The position numbers and the translations under genes are program-made. A stretch of DNA of 64,000 nucleotides from Phymorhynchus buccinoides (taxonomy: Eukaryota; Mollusca; Gastropoda; Neogastropoda; Raphitomidae), in assembly GCA_017654935.2 (NCBI GenBank), contig CM065712.1, forward strand, positions 19,098,627 through 19,162,626. Direction: 5' to 3'. Under the pieces are notes generated by a model that saw nothing but the letters and a program-made list of their open reading frames with translations, was not told where the DNA came from and ran no database searches. This document shows, in pieces, positions 62,060 to 64,000 of this stretch. The stretch's first letter is position 1; each line of letters starts with the position of its first letter.

Positions 62060-62425
62060 AGCAACGGTGTGCCCCCGTCTTTATGTATCCCCAACTCTAT
62101 GTGTCACCAATTTTCATCTCCATGTGTCCCCGACTCTAATATGTGTCACCAATGTTGATCTCTATGTGTCCCTGTCTCTAAATGTGTCACCAATTTTCAT
62201 CTCTATGTGTCCCCGACTCTATGTGTCACCAATTTTCATCTCTATCATGTGTCCCTGTCTCTGAAAGTCACCAATTTTTATCTCTATGTGTCCCCAAACT
62301 CCATGTGTCATCTCTATGTGTCCCCGACTCCATGTGTCACAAATTTTCGTCTCCATGTGTCCCCGACTCCATGCGTCACAAATTTTCATCTATAAGTGTC
62401 CCTGTCTCTGTATGTCCGCATTTCT
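62060..62425 (+). repeat. Second minisatellite locus, plus arm
   Basis: TGTGTCACCAATTTTCATCT and CTATGTGTCCCCGACTCTA repeats, about 9 units of 37-45 bp, related to the 50-kb array. Confidence 0.8.
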
Positions 62426-62499
62426 ATGAGTCCCTAACCCATTCCCTAATTCTAACCCTAATTCTAAACCTATCCCTAACCCTATCCCTGATTCAAACA

Positions 62500-63310
62500 G
62501 AGACAGGGATACATAGAGACAAGGGCACAATCCAGGTGACACATAGAGACAAGGGCACAATCCGGGCGACACATAGAGACAAGGGCACAATCCAGGCGAC
62601 ACATAGACAAGGGCACAATCCGGGTGACACATAGAGACAGGGGCACAATGAGGATGGCACATAGACAGGGACACAGAGACAAGGGCACAATCCGGGTGAC
62701 ACATAGAGACAGGGACACATAGAGACAGGGGCACAATGAGGATGGCACATAGAGACAGGGACACAGAGACAAGGGCACAATCCGGGTGACACATAGAGAC
62801 AGGGACACATAGAGACAAGGGCACAATCCGGGTGACACATAGAGACAGGGACACATAGAGACAAGGGCACAATCCGGGTGACACATAGAGACAGGGACAC
62901 ATAGAGACGGGGGCACAATGAGGATGGCACATAGAGACAGGGACACAGAGACAAGGGCACAATCCGGGTGACACATAGAGACAGGGACACATAGAGACAA
63001 GGGCACAATCCGGGTGACACATAGAGACAGGGACACATAGAGACAAGGGCACAATCCGGGTGACACATAGAGACAGGGACACAGAGGATGGCACATAGAG
63101 ACAGGGACACATAGAGACAAGGGCACAATCCGGGTGACACATAGAGACAGGGACACATAGAGACGGGGGCACAATGAGGATGGCACATAGAGACAGGGAC
63201 ACATAGAGACAAGGGCACAATCCGGGTGGCACATAGAGACAGGGACACATAGAGACAAGGGCACAATCCGGGTGACACATAGAGACAGGGACCTATAGAG
63301 ACGGGGGCAT
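62500..63310 (-). repeat. Second minisatellite locus, inverted arm (46-bp units)
   Basis: Units GACACATAGAGACAGGGACA + CATAGAGACAAGGGCACAAT + CCGGGT, mixed with a variant containing GGGGCACAATGAGGATGGCA. The spacer 62426-62499 is CCCTAATTCTAACCCTAATT-like. Confidence 0.85.
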
Positions 63311-64000
63311 ATCGATACACCTCCCCACCTCCCCTTCTCTTTCCCTTTTTTCCCCCTCTTCCCACTCTTTTCCTTTCCTCCCTTCCTGGCTGCACATTCT
63401 TCCTTCCCCAGTCCCCACTACTTTCCATGATTATCTTTTACAATGCATCGGTATTTACCACCTCATTTGTCAGGCAGGATTAGGCATTTCAAGATTATAA
63501 ATAAGTGGGAGCAACAAAAACAAAAAAAATGATTTAAAAAAACACACCACAAGATGGTAAGCCATATACACAGACTTCTCTTAAATGTCAATAGTGGAAC
63601 AGAGCTTTTGAAACTATAACCATAAACAACACACAACAGAAATGATTGCGTAATTCTTAGCCCAGCCCTCTGAAATATTAGTCCCCTCCTTTGCTGTCCA
63701 CAATCCTGGGTCAGACATGATTGATGGGGCTGCATACGATAAGCGCGCATTTTTCTATTGTCGATAAACACGCATCGACTTTTTCCGGCTCATATGAGCG
63801 CATGCGTGTAGTCCGAAATGAGCGCATCCCCTCTGTCGTAATTGAGCGCATCGCTTCTGTCCTAAATGAGCGCATTCAGTTTTTATCATCGAGGTTTGCT
63901 AACACACATATATACAGACATACACAGATTGTCACGTATGTAACTAATTTCACGAATGTTTATTCTAAAATTTGTTTAATATAAAACAAAACTAAAATAA
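63311..64000. other. Window end, no kinase exon seen
   Basis: A pyrimidine-rich patch (63320-63380), then AT-rich DNA with TGAGCGCATC words repeated four times at 63796-63875 (spacing about 23 bp). No N-terminal CDK4/6 exon was found. Confidence 0.45.

Noticed and set aside
62390..63428. Minus-strand frames of 296, 260 and 311 codons
   Set aside because: Three frames over the same 46-bp minisatellite; they read as permutations of one repeat.
53802..64000. Search for CDK4/6 N-terminal exons (glycine loop, PSTAIRE-like helix)
   Set aside because: No minus-strand frame with these motifs was seen; they probably lie beyond the window.

Overview
This window is eukaryotic nuclear DNA from an animal, most likely a marine lophotrochozoan and, as a best guess, a mollusc. 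The evidence is two intron-rich minus-strand genes with GT-AG introns, a mitochondrial-ribosome gene and a metazoan CDK4/6 gene, set in microsatellites, minisatellites, MITEs, tRNA-headed SINEs and several non-LTR (LINE) lineages. There is no operon structure and I saw no free-standing RNA gene. The species cannot be named from this sequence alone.

Layout. 1-6.9 kb is intergenic: a foldback element, a roughly 300 bp repeat rich in TGACCT half-sites, a LINE relic and a SINE. 7,184-16,696 (minus) holds a complete six-exon gene for mitochondrial small-subunit protein mS27 (MRPS27); the joined exons give 485 codons and every splice phase agrees. Its introns hold several local duplications, including a second, broken copy of exon 1 with its 5' flank. 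16.9-35.9 kb is mostly AT-rich intergenic DNA with transposon relics, two of them nested, and minisatellites. 36,627-53,801 (minus) holds five exons of a CDK4/6-type kinase, from the hinge region to the stop codon. Its N-terminal exons (glycine loop, PSTAIRE-like helix) are not visible and should lie beyond 64,000. The kinase introns carry very long GA, GT, CA and ATC arrays. 57.2-61.7 kb is a nest of mobile elements ending in a nearly full-length LINE. 62.0-63.3 kb is a second minisatellite arranged as inverted arms.

The most unusual property is repeated local duplication of gene pieces. Four of the five kinase exons have partial tandem copies beside them, usually carrying only one splice site: the hinge exon has two copies, the HRD exon at least four, the activation-segment exon four, and the C-terminal tail five. 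The fifth exon has a duplicated intronic flank. MRPS27 shows the same habit at exon 1, at the end of exon 2 and in intron 5. A second notable item is a foldback MITE family with 8-bp target duplications that can be read directly at both copies (24.16 and 39.00 kb) and with telomere-like CCCTAA cores. Two loci (50-52.3 and 62-63.3 kb) show inverted minisatellite arms around a telomere-like spacer. I found no evidence of a new multi-gene system; the interest is structural.
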